From the NCBI GenBank assembly GCA_964385645.1, contig CAYLPT010000031.1:1-18897 (forward strand): a DNA stretch of 18,897 nt, given 5' to 3'. Under the pieces are notes generated by a model. The model made no database searches. It saw nothing but the letters and a program-made list of their open reading frames with translations, and had not been told where the DNA came from. The stretch's first letter is position 1. The number at the start of each line of letters is the position of its first letter. The DNA is from CAYLPT01 sp964385645. Lineage in GTDB: Bacteria > Armatimonadota > Hebobacteria > Hebobacterales > Hebobacteraceae. Of the stretch, positions 7,316 to 14,433 are shown in pieces. Position numbers and translations under genes: made by a program.

Positions 7316-8680
7316 TCAGTACTTGACCTGGAGCTGGACGAAGGTGGCGTCGCCGTCCCATTGGGCTCTCTCAGAGAAGCCGGGGCCGGGGCGGCGGCGC
7401 TCGTGGACGAGGGTGAGGCGGGTGGCGGGATCGAGGTCGCGGAGGTACCCGAGGCTCCAGCGGCGGAAGAGGTTGCCGGCGAGGTCGGCATCTTCATCAT
7501 AGGCGTCGTACTTGGCGAAGAGGAGGTCGGGTCGGCCGGCGCGGGTGGGCGCGCCGAGCTGGGCGTACCAGCCGCGGATGTCGCGGCCGCGGTCCCGTCC
7601 TGTGACACACTCACCGATGAGGCGAGCAGGGCCGAGGCCGACGTTGGCGCTGAGGCCATAGCGGTCCTGGCGGGTGGCGGCGGGGCCCTCGCCGTCCTTG
7701 CCGACATAGGCCGACAGGGCGACACTGCCCCCGCGGACGGGGAACTTGGCTCTCCCCATCACGTTCTTGCGGCGGTTGTTGTCGCTGGCGTTGATGCCGG
7801 TGCCGTTGAAGATGCCGAAATCGAGCTCGGGGGCGCCGGGCGCGGCACCAGCGGTCCAGTGGATGCCGATATCGCGCTGGTTGGGGAAGAGCCGATCCAT
7901 CAGGAACGAGCGCTCACCGGACCACAGCCCTGCCGAGGACTCGAGCAGCTCGTAGCCCCAGGGCACCTTGGTCTGACCCATGCGCAGCCGGCCTCCTCTG
8001 AGCTGGTAGTCCACGGAGGCGGTCCGCACCTGGGTCTTGCTGGTCGGGCCCCCGTTGCGCTCCCTGGCGTCGAGCTGGAGCTCCACGCGGTAGGCAGTGC
8101 GGTCGCTGACGGGGCCGCGCAGGTTGATGCGGGCGCGGCGAACGAGGAATTCGGACGCGTCACCCGCCTCCTCGTCGCGGTAGCGGAGCTGCAGATAGCC
8201 GTCGAGCCGATGCCGCTGCTGTTCCCGTTCGACGGCGGCCACCCTGGCCTTCACGCCCTCCAGGGCGGCCGCGAGGTCCTCCACCTGCGCACCCATGGTG
8301 ACGAGTTCGGTGCGGAACTCCTGGATGAGCTTCTCGATGCGCGCCAGGTGTTCGCTCTCGACGACGGGCGGCTCGAGGATGGGCTCGGCGCGGGCGACGC
8401 GGCGGAGCGCTTGGCCGGCGGTCTCGTAGGCCTCGCCGAGCCCCTCGACGGCGCGGAGGGTGAGGGAGGCGGCCTCGAAGCGGGTGAGGCTGGCGGCCCA
8501 GTCGCCAAGGGGGCCGGCGGGGTGGCCGGCGAGCAGGCCGGCCCGCCCGAGCGCGTCCAAGTCGTCGTAGCGCCAGTCGCCCGGCGTCAGAGGGCCCGCT
8601 GCCGCAAGGGCGACAGACGCCGCGAGCGCAAGCGCGGCCGCGCACACCGCGAGTGACCACCCGCGTTCTCGACTTGCCAT
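7316..8680 (-). CDS. Outer-membrane porin with SLH-like and coiled-coil N-terminus
   Basis: A 454-residue exported protein. A signal peptide (residues 1-28) is followed by one S-layer-homology-like segment at about 32-80 (WRYDDLDALGRAGLLAGHP, then SLTRFEAASLTLRAVEGL). Next come a heptad-rich coiled coil at about 110-157 (IEKLIQEFRTELVTMGAQVE onward) and a long beta-barrel region to the end. The barrel resembles phosphate-selective porin O/P proteins, with FLVRRARINLRGPVSDRTAY, DYQLRGGRLRMGQTKVPWGYE and GIFNGTGIN. It closes with FVQLQVKY, an aromatic-ended strand as expected for a BAM substrate. This order matches the OmpM/SlpA type that tethers the outer membrane to the cell wall in several non-proteobacterial diderms. 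Of two ATGs, the one at 8680 is 9 nt from AGGAG, while 8686 would be only 3 nt away. The transported solute is unknown. Confidence 0.85.
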   Translation of the reverse strand: MASRERGWSLAVCAAALALAASVALAAAGPLTPGDWRYDDLDALGRAGLLAGHPAGPLGDWAASLTRFEAASLTLRAVEGLGEAYETAGQALRRVARAEPILEPPVVESEHLARIEKLIQEFRTELVTMGAQVEDLAAALEGVKARVAAVEREQQRHRLDGYLQLRYRDEEAGDASEFLVRRARINLRGPVSDRTAYRVELQLDARERNGGPTSKTQVRTASVDYQLRGGRLRMGQTKVPWGYELLESSAGLWSGERSFLMDRLFPNQRDIGIHWTAGAAPGAPELDFGIFNGTGINASDNNRRKNVMGRAKFPVRGGSVALSAYVGKDGEGPAATRQDRYGLSANVGLGPARLIGECVTGRDRGRDIRGWYAQLGAPTRAGRPDLLFAKYDAYDEDADLAGNLFRRWSLGYLRDLDPATRLTLVHERRRPGPGFSERAQWDGDATFVQLQVKY

Positions 8681-8709
8681 GGCCATCTGCTCCTGTGCAG
8701 CCCAGTGGA

Positions 8710-8741
8710 GCGCCGCCGGCGCCTGCGAACGCCGGCGGCGC
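8710..8741 (-). repeat. Perfect 12-bp inverted repeat (hairpin) between sugar isomerase and porin genes
   Basis: GCGCCGCCGGCG at 8710-8721 pairs exactly with CGCCGGCGGCGC at 8730-8741 around the 8-nt loop CCTGCGAA. Two smaller stems lie next to it, CGCCCG/CGGGCG at 8758-8774 and CCGAAG/CTTCGG at 8779-8797. All sit in the 147-bp gap between the sugar isomerase stop and the porin start. No T-run follows on the minus strand, so a textbook terminator is not supported. An mRNA-stabilising or attenuating structure in the porin leader is possible. Confidence 0.6.
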
Positions 8742-8827
8742 GGGGGTAGCCTAGCCGCGCCCGGTGAACGGGCGGTGGCCGAAGGGCGAAGCTTCGGTGA
8801 CGGCGCTGCGAGGGTCCCGACGATCCG

Positions 8828-9793
8828 CTAGGCCCACCAGACCCTGGGCGGGGGCTCGACGACGGTGACCTCCTTGAGGAAGGAGACGGCGCGGCGGAAG
8901 CCCTCGTCAATGCTCATGAGGCTGTCCTCGTGCTCGATGCTGAGCACATAGTCGTAGCCGGTGAGGCGGAGGGCGGAGATCATATCCTTCCAGGCGGCGA
9001 GGTCGTGGCCCCAGCCGACGGTGCGGAAGATCCAGGAGCGGTCGCGCTCCTGGGTGTAGGGCTTGGTGTCGAGGACGCCGTTGCGGGCGGTGTTGAACGG
9101 GTCCACCTTGACGTCCTTGGCATGGAAGTGATAGATGGCGGGGCCGAGCTCGCGGATGGCGACGACGGGGTCAATGCCCTGCCAGTAGAGATGGCTGGGG
9201 TCGAAGTTGGCGCCGATGGCCTCGCCGCAGGCCTGGCGGAGCTTGAGGAGGGTCTCGGGGTTGTAGACACAGAAGCCCGGGTGCATCTCGAGGCAGATCT
9301 GCTTGACTCCGTGCTTGGCGGCGAAGGCGACCTCCTGGGTCCAGTAGGGTACGAGCTTCTCCTTCCACTGCCACTCGACGAGCTCGGAGAAGTCGGGCGG
9401 CCAGGGGCAGGTGACCCAGTTGGGGGCCTTGGCGTCATCGCTGTCGCCGGGGCAGCCGGAGAAGGTGATGATGCGCTCGACGCCGAGGGCCTCGGCGAGG
9501 CGGACGGCCTTGCGCCAGGCGTCGTGGTGCTCCCGTGCGATCGCCTTCTGGGGGTGGAGCGGGTTGCCGTGGCAGCTCAGCGCGGAGATGATCATGCCGC
9601 GCTTCTCGACGGCCTGGAGGAGGCGCTTCTGCGCGGCCTCGTCCTTGAGCATGTCGTCGGGGTTGCAGTGGGCGTCCCCGGGGTAGCCGCCGACGCCGAT
9701 CTCGACGGCCTCGCAGCCGACCTCCCTCACGTGGTCCAGCATCTTCTCGAACGGCATCTGGCCGTACAGGACGGTGAACACGCCGATCTTCAT
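8828..9793 (-). CDS. Sugar phosphate isomerase/epimerase (xylose isomerase-like TIM barrel)
   Basis: A 321-residue cytoplasmic protein starting MKIGVFTVLYGQMPFEKMLD, with GGGAGG 5 nt before the ATG at 9793. The AP-endonuclease-2/xylose-isomerase-like barrel is complete. Likely metal ligands are E169 (CLEMHPGF), D198 (NFDPSHLYW), H224 (YHFHAKD) and E287 (SIEHED), with H201 also near the site. EIGVGGYPGDAH and LSCHGNPLHP at the front of the barrel are typical of members annotated as sugar phosphate isomerase/epimerase. Such enzymes isomerise or epimerise ketoses, inositol derivatives or related sugars with a divalent metal. It lies 70 bp after the peptidyl-prolyl isomerase gene; an imperfect GC hairpin at 9825-9865 spans that gap and reaches the upstream stop codon. 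The substrate cannot be inferred from neighbours. Confidence 0.9.
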   Translation of the reverse strand: MKIGVFTVLYGQMPFEKMLDHVREVGCEAVEIGVGGYPGDAHCNPDDMLKDEAAQKRLLQAVEKRGMIISALSCHGNPLHPQKAIAREHHDAWRKAVRLAEALGVERIITFSGCPGDSDDAKAPNWVTCPWPPDFSELVEWQWKEKLVPYWTQEVAFAAKHGVKQICLEMHPGFCVYNPETLLKLRQACGEAIGANFDPSHLYWQGIDPVVAIRELGPAIYHFHAKDVKVDPFNTARNGVLDTKPYTQERDRSWIFRTVGWGHDLAAWKDMISALRLTGYDYVLSIEHEDSLMSIDEGFRRAVSFLKEVTVVEPPPRVWWA

Positions 9794-9863
9794 GGTGACC
9801 TCCCTTGCCCTTGGTTTGCGCGGCGACCCCGGCGGGCGGCGAGTCGGCGGCGCGCCGGCGGGG

Positions 9864-10811
9864 TCATGGCTCACTCAACACCTCGATCTTCGCCCCGGCG
9901 AGTTGCTCGCCGAGCCAGCGGGGCCAGACCTCCTGCTCCAGCCTCTGGCGGCGAAGCTGGGCGCGGATCTGCTCCCGCACCTCCTCGAGGGAGAACTGGT
10001 GAGCGTCGGCCTTGCGCTCGACGCGCAGCAGATGGTAGCGCTCGTTCGCCCTGATGGGGCCGACCACCTGGTTGAGGGGAGCGGAGAAGACGGCGGCCTC
10101 GAGCTCGGGGCTGAGGCCGGGGCGCTGGCCCCGCTCGTAGATGTGGAGCTGCCCCGCGACTTCCCGCTCGGCTGGGGGGCTGGCTTCCCGGGCGACCTCC
10201 TCGAAGGGCCGCCCCGCGCGGAGCTTGGCGAGCGCCTCCTGGGCGGCCTGCTCGGTGGGGAGGCTCACGATGCGGAAGTGCGCGCTCTCGGCGCGGCGGT
10301 AGAAGTCGCGGAACTGCTGGTAAAAGCGCTCCACGTCGCGGTCGCTGACGTAGACGCGGTCGGCGAGGACCTTCTCCATGAGCAGGTACCTGCGCGCCTG
10401 CTCGCGCAGCCAACTGTGGGTGATGCGCCGCGAGCGCAGGTAGCGCTCGAGGGCGGGGGGCGAGGTGACGCCCTCGGCGGCGAGCAGGGCGGTGAGCTTG
10501 GCCTCCACTTCGTCGTCGCCGATCTCGACGCCGCGGCGCCGGGCCTCCTGCTCGAGCAGGAGCACGCAGACCATGTCGTGCAGGATGTAGGGGCCGTGCT
10601 GCCGGACCGCCGTCTCCCGCAGGTCCTCGATGGTGATCTCCTCGCCGTTGACGCGCCAGCCCCGCACCCCGGCGATCTCCTGCACCTCGGGCCGGATGGC
10701 GACCTCGCCCAACACCTGCACGGGCGGCTCCTGCGCCTCCCCGGCCCCCGCCGCCCGACCCGCGACCAGCAGCCCGCACCCAACGACAACGGCGACCCCG
10801 GCGATCCTCAT
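9864..10811 (-). CDS. Periplasmic SurA/PrsA-like peptidyl-prolyl cis-trans isomerase (parvulin)
   Basis: A 315-residue exported protein. The ATG at 10811 has AGGAG 8 nt upstream and opens a signal sequence (MRIAGVAVVVGCGLLVAGRA). An in-frame ATG farther upstream would put charged residues ahead of it and lacks a site. An SurA_N-like helical region covers about 50-160 (VNGEEITIEDLRETAVRQH, then helices). It is followed by a parvulin/rotamase domain at about 175-268 with AHFRIVSL, LRAGRPFEEVARE, ELEAAVFSAPLNQVVGPI and YHLLRVERK. A C-terminal helix resembles SurA/PrsA. Such proteins assist folding of exported or outer-membrane proteins. Its place in the same transcription run as a porin gene fits that role but does not prove it. 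A Cys at residue 12 is too early and in poor context for a convincing lipobox. Confidence 0.85.
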   Translation of the reverse strand: MRIAGVAVVVGCGLLVAGRAAGAGEAQEPPVQVLGEVAIRPEVQEIAGVRGWRVNGEEITIEDLRETAVRQHGPYILHDMVCVLLLEQEARRRGVEIGDDEVEAKLTALLAAEGVTSPPALERYLRSRRITHSWLREQARRYLLMEKVLADRVYVSDRDVERFYQQFRDFYRRAESAHFRIVSLPTEQAAQEALAKLRAGRPFEEVAREASPPAEREVAGQLHIYERGQRPGLSPELEAAVFSAPLNQVVGPIRANERYHLLRVERKADAHQFSLEEVREQIRAQLRRQRLEQEVWPRWLGEQLAGAKIEVLSEP

Positions 10812-10881
10812 GGCAGCGACTCCTTCCCTAACCAGCTCCCCCGCGCGTGCTCTGTTCAATGCCCGCCGGCCGACCTCCTCC

Positions 10882-11427
10882 TCAGTGAGAGATCGGCCAG
10901 CGCGCGTAGGCGAGCAGCCCGCAGATGGCAGCCGCGTTCTGGACCTCGCCTCGCCGGATGAGCGCCAGCGCCTCCTCCAGGGACATGGCCGCTGGCTCGA
11001 TCTGCTCGTCGGGCTCAGGGGGCGCGCCGGCGGGGCGCAGGTCGCGGGCGACGAAGATGTGGATGAGCTCGGTGCTGCAGCCGGGGCTGAGGTAGGTGGA
11101 GAAGAGGGTGGCCAGCTCGCCCGGGGCGAGGCCGATCTCCTCGGCCAGCTCTCGCCGCGCGCAGTCCTCGGGCGCCTCGCCGGGCCGCAGCAGGCCGGCC
11201 GGCAGCTCCCAGAGGAGGGCGCCGGCGGCGTGGCGGTACTGGCGAATCAGCACCACGCGCCCGTCGGACAACACCGGCACGACGGCCGCCGCGCCCGGGT
11301 GGACGACGACCTCGCGCTCGGCGCGCCGCCCATCTGGCAGCTCGACCTGGTCTACTCGCAGCGAGAGCAGTCGGCCCTCGAAGACGGTGCGGGAGCCGAT
11401 CAGTCGCTCCCCGGGGTCTCGTCCCAT
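10882..11427 (-). CDS. Nudix hydrolase, ADP-ribose pyrophosphatase type
   Basis: A 181-residue protein with a perfect Nudix box at residues 78-100: G, five residues, E84, seven residues, R92-E93, then AEEIGL. Upstream segments GSRTVFEGRLLSLRVDQVEL and VVVHPGAAAVVPVL, and the RQYRHAAGALLWELPAGLL approach to the box, are typical of the NudF/ADP-ribose pyrophosphatase group, which splits ADP-ribose to AMP and ribose 5-phosphate with Mg2+. STYLSPGCSTELIHIFVA after the box matches this subgroup. The ATG at 11427 has AGAGG 5 nt upstream and lies 28 bp inside the 3' end of the DUF3866 gene, so the two are probably translationally coupled. Next in the run is the peptidyl-prolyl isomerase, 70 bp on. 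The symbol nudF would be reasonable but is not certain. Confidence 0.93.
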   Translation of the reverse strand: MGRDPGERLIGSRTVFEGRLLSLRVDQVELPDGRRAEREVVVHPGAAAVVPVLSDGRVVLIRQYRHAAGALLWELPAGLLRPGEAPEDCARRELAEEIGLAPGELATLFSTYLSPGCSTELIHIFVARDLRPAGAPPEPDEQIEPAAMSLEEALALIRRGEVQNAAAICGLLAYARWPISH

Positions 11428-12518
11428 GTTAGCCTCTGGGCGGCGATGGCGCCCGCGGCGCCGGCGGCGAGGAAGAACTCGGGGTCCTCCTCCGGGCGCC
11501 GGCCCATAGTCTTCACCTCCACCCCGCGCTCCCGCAGTGTCTGGAGGCCGATCTCACCCCGGGCGATGAGTACGTCGTGCTTGGCGGTGAGGCCCTCGTC
11601 ATCGAGCTGGCGGCGCACCAGCTCGAGCCTGTCGGCGGGCATATCGGGGAGGCTGACGATGGCCCGCACGAGGGCGACGCGGCCCAGCGCGACCAGGGTC
11701 TGGCGGCTGACGCCGCGGTGGCGGGAGCGGGGGTCGGCGAAGCTGATACGGGGCACGGCGATAGGAAAGGCCCCCAGGACGGCGGCGGCGTTGACGTGCT
11801 CGCCCTGGGCGATGGCGCCGAAGCCCCACTCGCTCTCGGTGCCGACGTTGCCCGGCCCCTGGCCTACGATCACCACGTGGGCGCCGACGACGGCGCGGGC
11901 GGCGAGCAGGCCAGAGTAGACGTTGACCGCCTCGTGGTCGCCGCCGAAGGCCTGCCCGACGGTGATGGTGGCGTCGAGCAGCTCGGCCGCCCGCAGGTCG
12001 CGCACGAGCTTGCTGAGGGCGAGGGGAAGCGCGGCCTCGTCGCTCATGACGTAGGCGATGCGCGCCTGGGGGACGAGGGCCTTGAGGGCGGCGGCGGCGG
12101 GAGCGATGTGGCTGTGGAGGCCGGCGGCGATGACGGGGGCGCCACCCATGTCCTCGCAGGCCTCGAGGGCCTGGCGGTGGGCGCTGCCGGGCTCCTCGAC
12201 GGCGCGGCAGCGGAACTGGAGGGGGGTGTAGCGGAGTTTGACGATGCCACCGGCCCCCTCGGGCGGCCTGGGCGCGGACTCGCGCTTCATGACGAAGTGA
12301 TATCCCCCAGTCCCCAGGCCGGCCCGAACTGCGGTGGTGTTGAGCAGCACCGTCTCCCCCGGCGCCACCTCCCCGAGCAGCTCGACGTAGTTGAGCGCAC
12401 GCTCCCGCCTCCCGCGGACCTGTACCCCCAGCTCCTGCGCCCCCGGCCAGGCGCCGACCACCTCGACGACGAGGCCGATCTCAGTCTCGAGGGCGCCCTG
12501 GGCGGGCCGGTCAGCCAC
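11400..12518 (-). CDS. DUF3866 family protein
   Basis: A 372-residue protein matching DUF3866: ALNYVELLGEVAPGETVLLN at 41-60, TTAVRAGLGTGGYHFVMKRE at 61-80, KLRYTPLQFR at 94-103, and further on GQGPGNVGTESEWGFGAIAQ and FADPRSRHRGVS. The family has no established function that I know of; members look soluble and cytoplasmic. The GTG start at 12518 shares eight bases with the preceding stop (GTGGCTGA), which is the likely reason no strong Shine-Dalgarno site is visible, since termination-reinitiation would supply ribosomes. A later GTG exists at the LVVEV segment but would shorten the conserved N-terminal strand. The 3' end overlaps the Nudix gene by 28 bp. Continuous overlap from the sugar isomerase through to the Nudix gene marks these three as one transcription and translation unit. 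Confidence 0.88.
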   Translation of the reverse strand: MADRPAQGALETEIGLVVEVVGAWPGAQELGVQVRGRRERALNYVELLGEVAPGETVLLNTTAVRAGLGTGGYHFVMKRESAPRPPEGAGGIVKLRYTPLQFRCRAVEEPGSAHRQALEACEDMGGAPVIAAGLHSHIAPAAAALKALVPQARIAYVMSDEAALPLALSKLVRDLRAAELLDATITVGQAFGGDHEAVNVYSGLLAARAVVGAHVVIVGQGPGNVGTESEWGFGAIAQGEHVNAAAVLGAFPIAVPRISFADPRSRHRGVSRQTLVALGRVALVRAIVSLPDMPADRLELVRRQLDDEGLTAKHDVLIARGEIGLQTLRERGVEVKTMGRRPEEDPEFFLAAGAAGAIAAQRLTWDETPGSD

Positions 12519-13491
12519 CGGAGTCGGCGAGCTCGACGGCCGGCCGCTTGAGGGCCTGCTGGGCCCAGCGGGCGCTGCGCACCACCAGGTCGTCCTCGGC
12601 GCCCAGCAGCTCGCTCTCGCGGGTGGGCAGCCTGGGCGCCCGCGGCAGCCCCCGGTCGCGAACCAGCCGGAGGGTGGCCCCGAGGGCCGCGGCGGAGGCC
12701 TCGGGCAAGCGGGCCAGGTAGTCATGCTCGAGGGCGGGTACGTCGTGGCGGCCCAGGTAGCACTCGATGTTGAGGCTGGCCTCGGGGGCCTCCCGCTGGA
12801 GCACCTCGAGGATGGCCGGCAGGTCCACGACACCCTCGCCGAGCGCGCAGCCCAGGAGCGCGAAGCCGGTGGGCAGGGCGAGGAGCTGGTAGTCCTTGAG
12901 GTGGACAGATTTGGCGTGAGGGGCGAGGGCGCGGGCGGCCGCCAGCGGGTCCTCGAGCAGGGCGAGGGGGTTGCCGGTGTCGAGGCACACGCCGACCCAC
13001 TCGCTGCCGATGAGCTCCAGCAGGCTGAGGAGCTCGGGGGCGGTGAGGTCCTGGTGGTTCTCCAGGGCGAGGAAGACGCGGTAGCGCTCGCAGACGGGGA
13101 CCACCTGGGCGACCTCGCGGGCGGCGGCGGCGAGCAACTCTCGCATCGCGGCGCTCGAGTCGGGCCGGGGCCTGCCGACGAAGGTCCGCACGACGCGGGA
13201 GCGCAGCACGTGGGCGGCCCGGACCATGTTCTGGAGGTGGTCCGGGTTGGTGCCGCCGGTGCCCAGCTCGAGGTAGAGCCCGAGCGCGTCGGCCCTCTGA
13301 CGCAGGCCCGTGACGTAGCCGTACTCAATGGTCTCAAGGTGCCGCGGGTCGCAGAGCTGGACGCCGTCGAGGCCCAGCTCGGAGGCTTTCTGGAGGTAGT
13401 GCTCGGCGGTCATGGGAGGGTTCTCCCGCGGAGTGTACTCCCACAGACCGGCTGCACAATGGTAGCTGTAGCTGTCCAGGCCGAGCTTCAC
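12511..13491 (-). CDS. Sugar phosphate isomerase/epimerase (xylose isomerase-like TIM barrel)
   Basis: A 326-residue protein starting at GTG 13491 (KLGLDSYSYHCAAGLWEYTP), with GGGGAG 7 nt upstream. An internal ATG at the MTAEHYLQKASELGLDGVQL segment would remove the first barrel strand. The TIM-barrel isomerase fold shows probable metal ligands E144 (LALENHQD), D171 (CLDTGNP), H197 (SVHLKDY) and E243 (NIECYLG). FVGRPRPDSSAAMRELLAA and VVDLPAILEVLQ fit members annotated as sugar phosphate isomerase/epimerase. It is the first gene of the long minus-strand run, behind the promoter at 13519-13548, and overlaps DUF3866 by 8 nt. It is only distantly similar to the other barrel isomerase at 8828-9793, so the two are not a recent duplication. 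The substrate is unknown. Confidence 0.9.
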   Translation of the reverse strand: MKLGLDSYSYHCAAGLWEYTPRENPPMTAEHYLQKASELGLDGVQLCDPRHLETIEYGYVTGLRQRADALGLYLELGTGGTNPDHLQNMVRAAHVLRSRVVRTFVGRPRPDSSAAMRELLAAAAREVAQVVPVCERYRVFLALENHQDLTAPELLSLLELIGSEWVGVCLDTGNPLALLEDPLAAARALAPHAKSVHLKDYQLLALPTGFALLGCALGEGVVDLPAILEVLQREAPEASLNIECYLGRHDVPALEHDYLARLPEASAAALGATLRLVRDRGLPRAPRLPTRESELLGAEDDLVVRSARWAQQALKRPAVELADSGG

Positions 13492-13518
13492 GGGCTGGCT
13501 CCCCGGAAGGCTGGGTTC

Positions 13519-13548
13519 AGTATAGCGGCGCGGGTCGCGAGGTGTCAA
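13519..13548 (-). promoter_or_regulatory. Sigma70-type promoter for the minus-strand run
   Basis: Read on the minus strand, TTGACA (13543-13548) is followed after 18 nt by TATACT (13519-13524). The first gene on that strand starts at 13491, giving a leader of roughly 20 nt. The -35 box is a perfect consensus and -10 has 5 of 6 consensus bases, which is notable in DNA this GC-rich. Confidence 0.85.
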
Positions 13549-13560
13549 CGGCGGGGCTGG

Positions 13561-13589
13561 TTGACATGCAGGCGGTGGTCTGCTATATT
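13561..13589 (+). promoter_or_regulatory. Sigma70-type promoter for the secreted protein gene
   Basis: TTGACA (13561-13566), a 17-nt spacer and TATATT (13584-13589) form a near-consensus promoter. It stands back-to-back with the minus-strand promoter, the two -35 boxes being separated by 12 bp. Expected transcription starts at about 13596, inside the left arm of the hairpin at 13594-13621. Confidence 0.9.
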
Positions 13590-13593
13590 CGCC

Positions 13594-13621
13594 GGGCCCG
13601 CGGGAGGGCGTCCGCGGGCCC
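13594..13621 (+). repeat. Perfect 10-bp hairpin at the predicted mRNA 5' end
   Basis: GGGCCCGCGG (13594-13603) pairs perfectly with CCGCGGGCCC (13612-13621) around the loop GAGGGCGT. It begins within a few bases of the expected transcription start and ends about 10 nt before the AGGAGG of the next gene. A 5'-terminal stem of this kind is known to protect mRNAs from decay; it could also act as a regulatory structure. No T-run follows, so it is not an intrinsic terminator. Confidence 0.7.
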
Positions 13622-13645
13622 ATACCGCTTGGGAGGAGGGGGAAG

Positions 13646-14353
13646 ATGAGACGCTTCGGGTCCCTGGTCGCGGCGTGTGTGGCGCTGAGCGCGCTGTTGG
13701 TCTGGCCGGCGCTGGCGGCCGACATCGTGACGGTGCCCACGGCCAACCAACTGCGGGCGGGCGAGGTGGATGTAGCGCTGTACCACATCCGGGTGTCGAG
13801 GAGCGCGCTGATCCCGCCGCTCAGGCCCCTGGGAATCAGGTACGTCCGCGCGCAGACGCTGTACATCGGCGTCACCGACCAGGTGGAGCTGGATGTGCAC
13901 CGCTACGACGTGGACAAGCTGGGCACCGAGACCATCATCAACGCCACGGTGCTGGTCCAGGCGGAGGATGCGGAGCGGCCGGCGATCGTCGTGGGCGGGC
14001 GTGACCTCACCCGCCAGTACGACCGCGCGTCCTACTTCATCTCCGCGGCCAAGACGCTCAACCCGCCGCTGTACGGCCCGCCCACCGAGCCGATCGTGCG
14101 CCTGCACCTGAGCGTGGGGACAGAGGACAACACGCTCTTCGGCGAGGGGCGGCACAAGGGCCTCTTCGGCGGCGTGCAGCTGCTACTGCAGCCGGAGTCG
14201 CCGGCGGTGGGCGCCATCGCGCTCTACGATGGCCGGGACCTCATCACTGGCCTGACGGTCGTGCCCGAGCCAGGCTGGCCGACGCTGAAGGGCGGCACGT
14301 TCGGCGGGCACTGGTGGGTCGGGATCAGCCACACGTTCAGCATCGGCAAGTAG
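13646..14353 (+). CDS. Secreted beta-rich (probable outer-membrane barrel) protein of unknown function
   Basis: A 235-residue protein with a clear signal peptide (MRRFGSLVAACVALSALLVW, cleavage likely after PALAA) and a strong GGGAGGAGG site before the ATG. The mature part is made of alternating hydrophobic strands: DVALYHIRV, YVRAQTLYIGVTDQVELDVH, TIINATVLVQAEDAERPAIV, FISAAKTL, PIVRLHLSVG, GLFGGVQLLLQP and HWWVGISHTFSIGK. This recalls small outer-membrane barrels of the YjbH or acyloxyacyl-like kinds, where GITDRLEL-type strands are common, but I do not recognise the family with confidence. It is monocistronic, between a strong promoter with a 5' hairpin and a strong terminator, which suggests a well-expressed gene. 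The last residues do not end in an aromatic, so the barrel assignment is uncertain. Confidence 0.8.
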   Translation: MRRFGSLVAACVALSALLVWPALAADIVTVPTANQLRAGEVDVALYHIRVSRSALIPPLRPLGIRYVRAQTLYIGVTDQVELDVHRYDVDKLGTETIINATVLVQAEDAERPAIVVGGRDLTRQYDRASYFISAAKTLNPPLYGPPTEPIVRLHLSVGTEDNTLFGEGRHKGLFGGVQLLLQPESPAVGAIALYDGRDLITGLTVVPEPGWPTLKGGTFGGHWWVGISHTFSIGK

Positions 14354-14390
14354 GGCCATTCACCGTTCGTGGCTGCGTGAGCGGCAAGAT

Positions 14391-14427
14391 AGCCGGCCCC
14401 GCCCCGCGGCGGGGCCGGCTGGTTTCT
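14391..14427 (+). terminator. Intrinsic terminator, probably bidirectional
   Basis: AGCCGGCCCCGCC (14391-14403) pairs over 13 bp without mismatch with GGCGGGGCCGGCT (14408-14420) around a CCGC loop, followed by GGTTTCT. It lies 37 bp after the stop of the secreted protein gene. On the other strand the stem is followed by ATCTT, and it lies 14 bp beyond the convergent TSUP gene, so it can serve both. Confidence 0.88.
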
Positions 14428-14433
14428 CCCCGC

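Noticed and set aside
9825..9865. Hairpin between the peptidyl-prolyl isomerase and sugar isomerase genes as a terminator
   Set aside because: The stem is interrupted after 7 bp, the loop is long and no T-run follows; it also includes the upstream stop codon.
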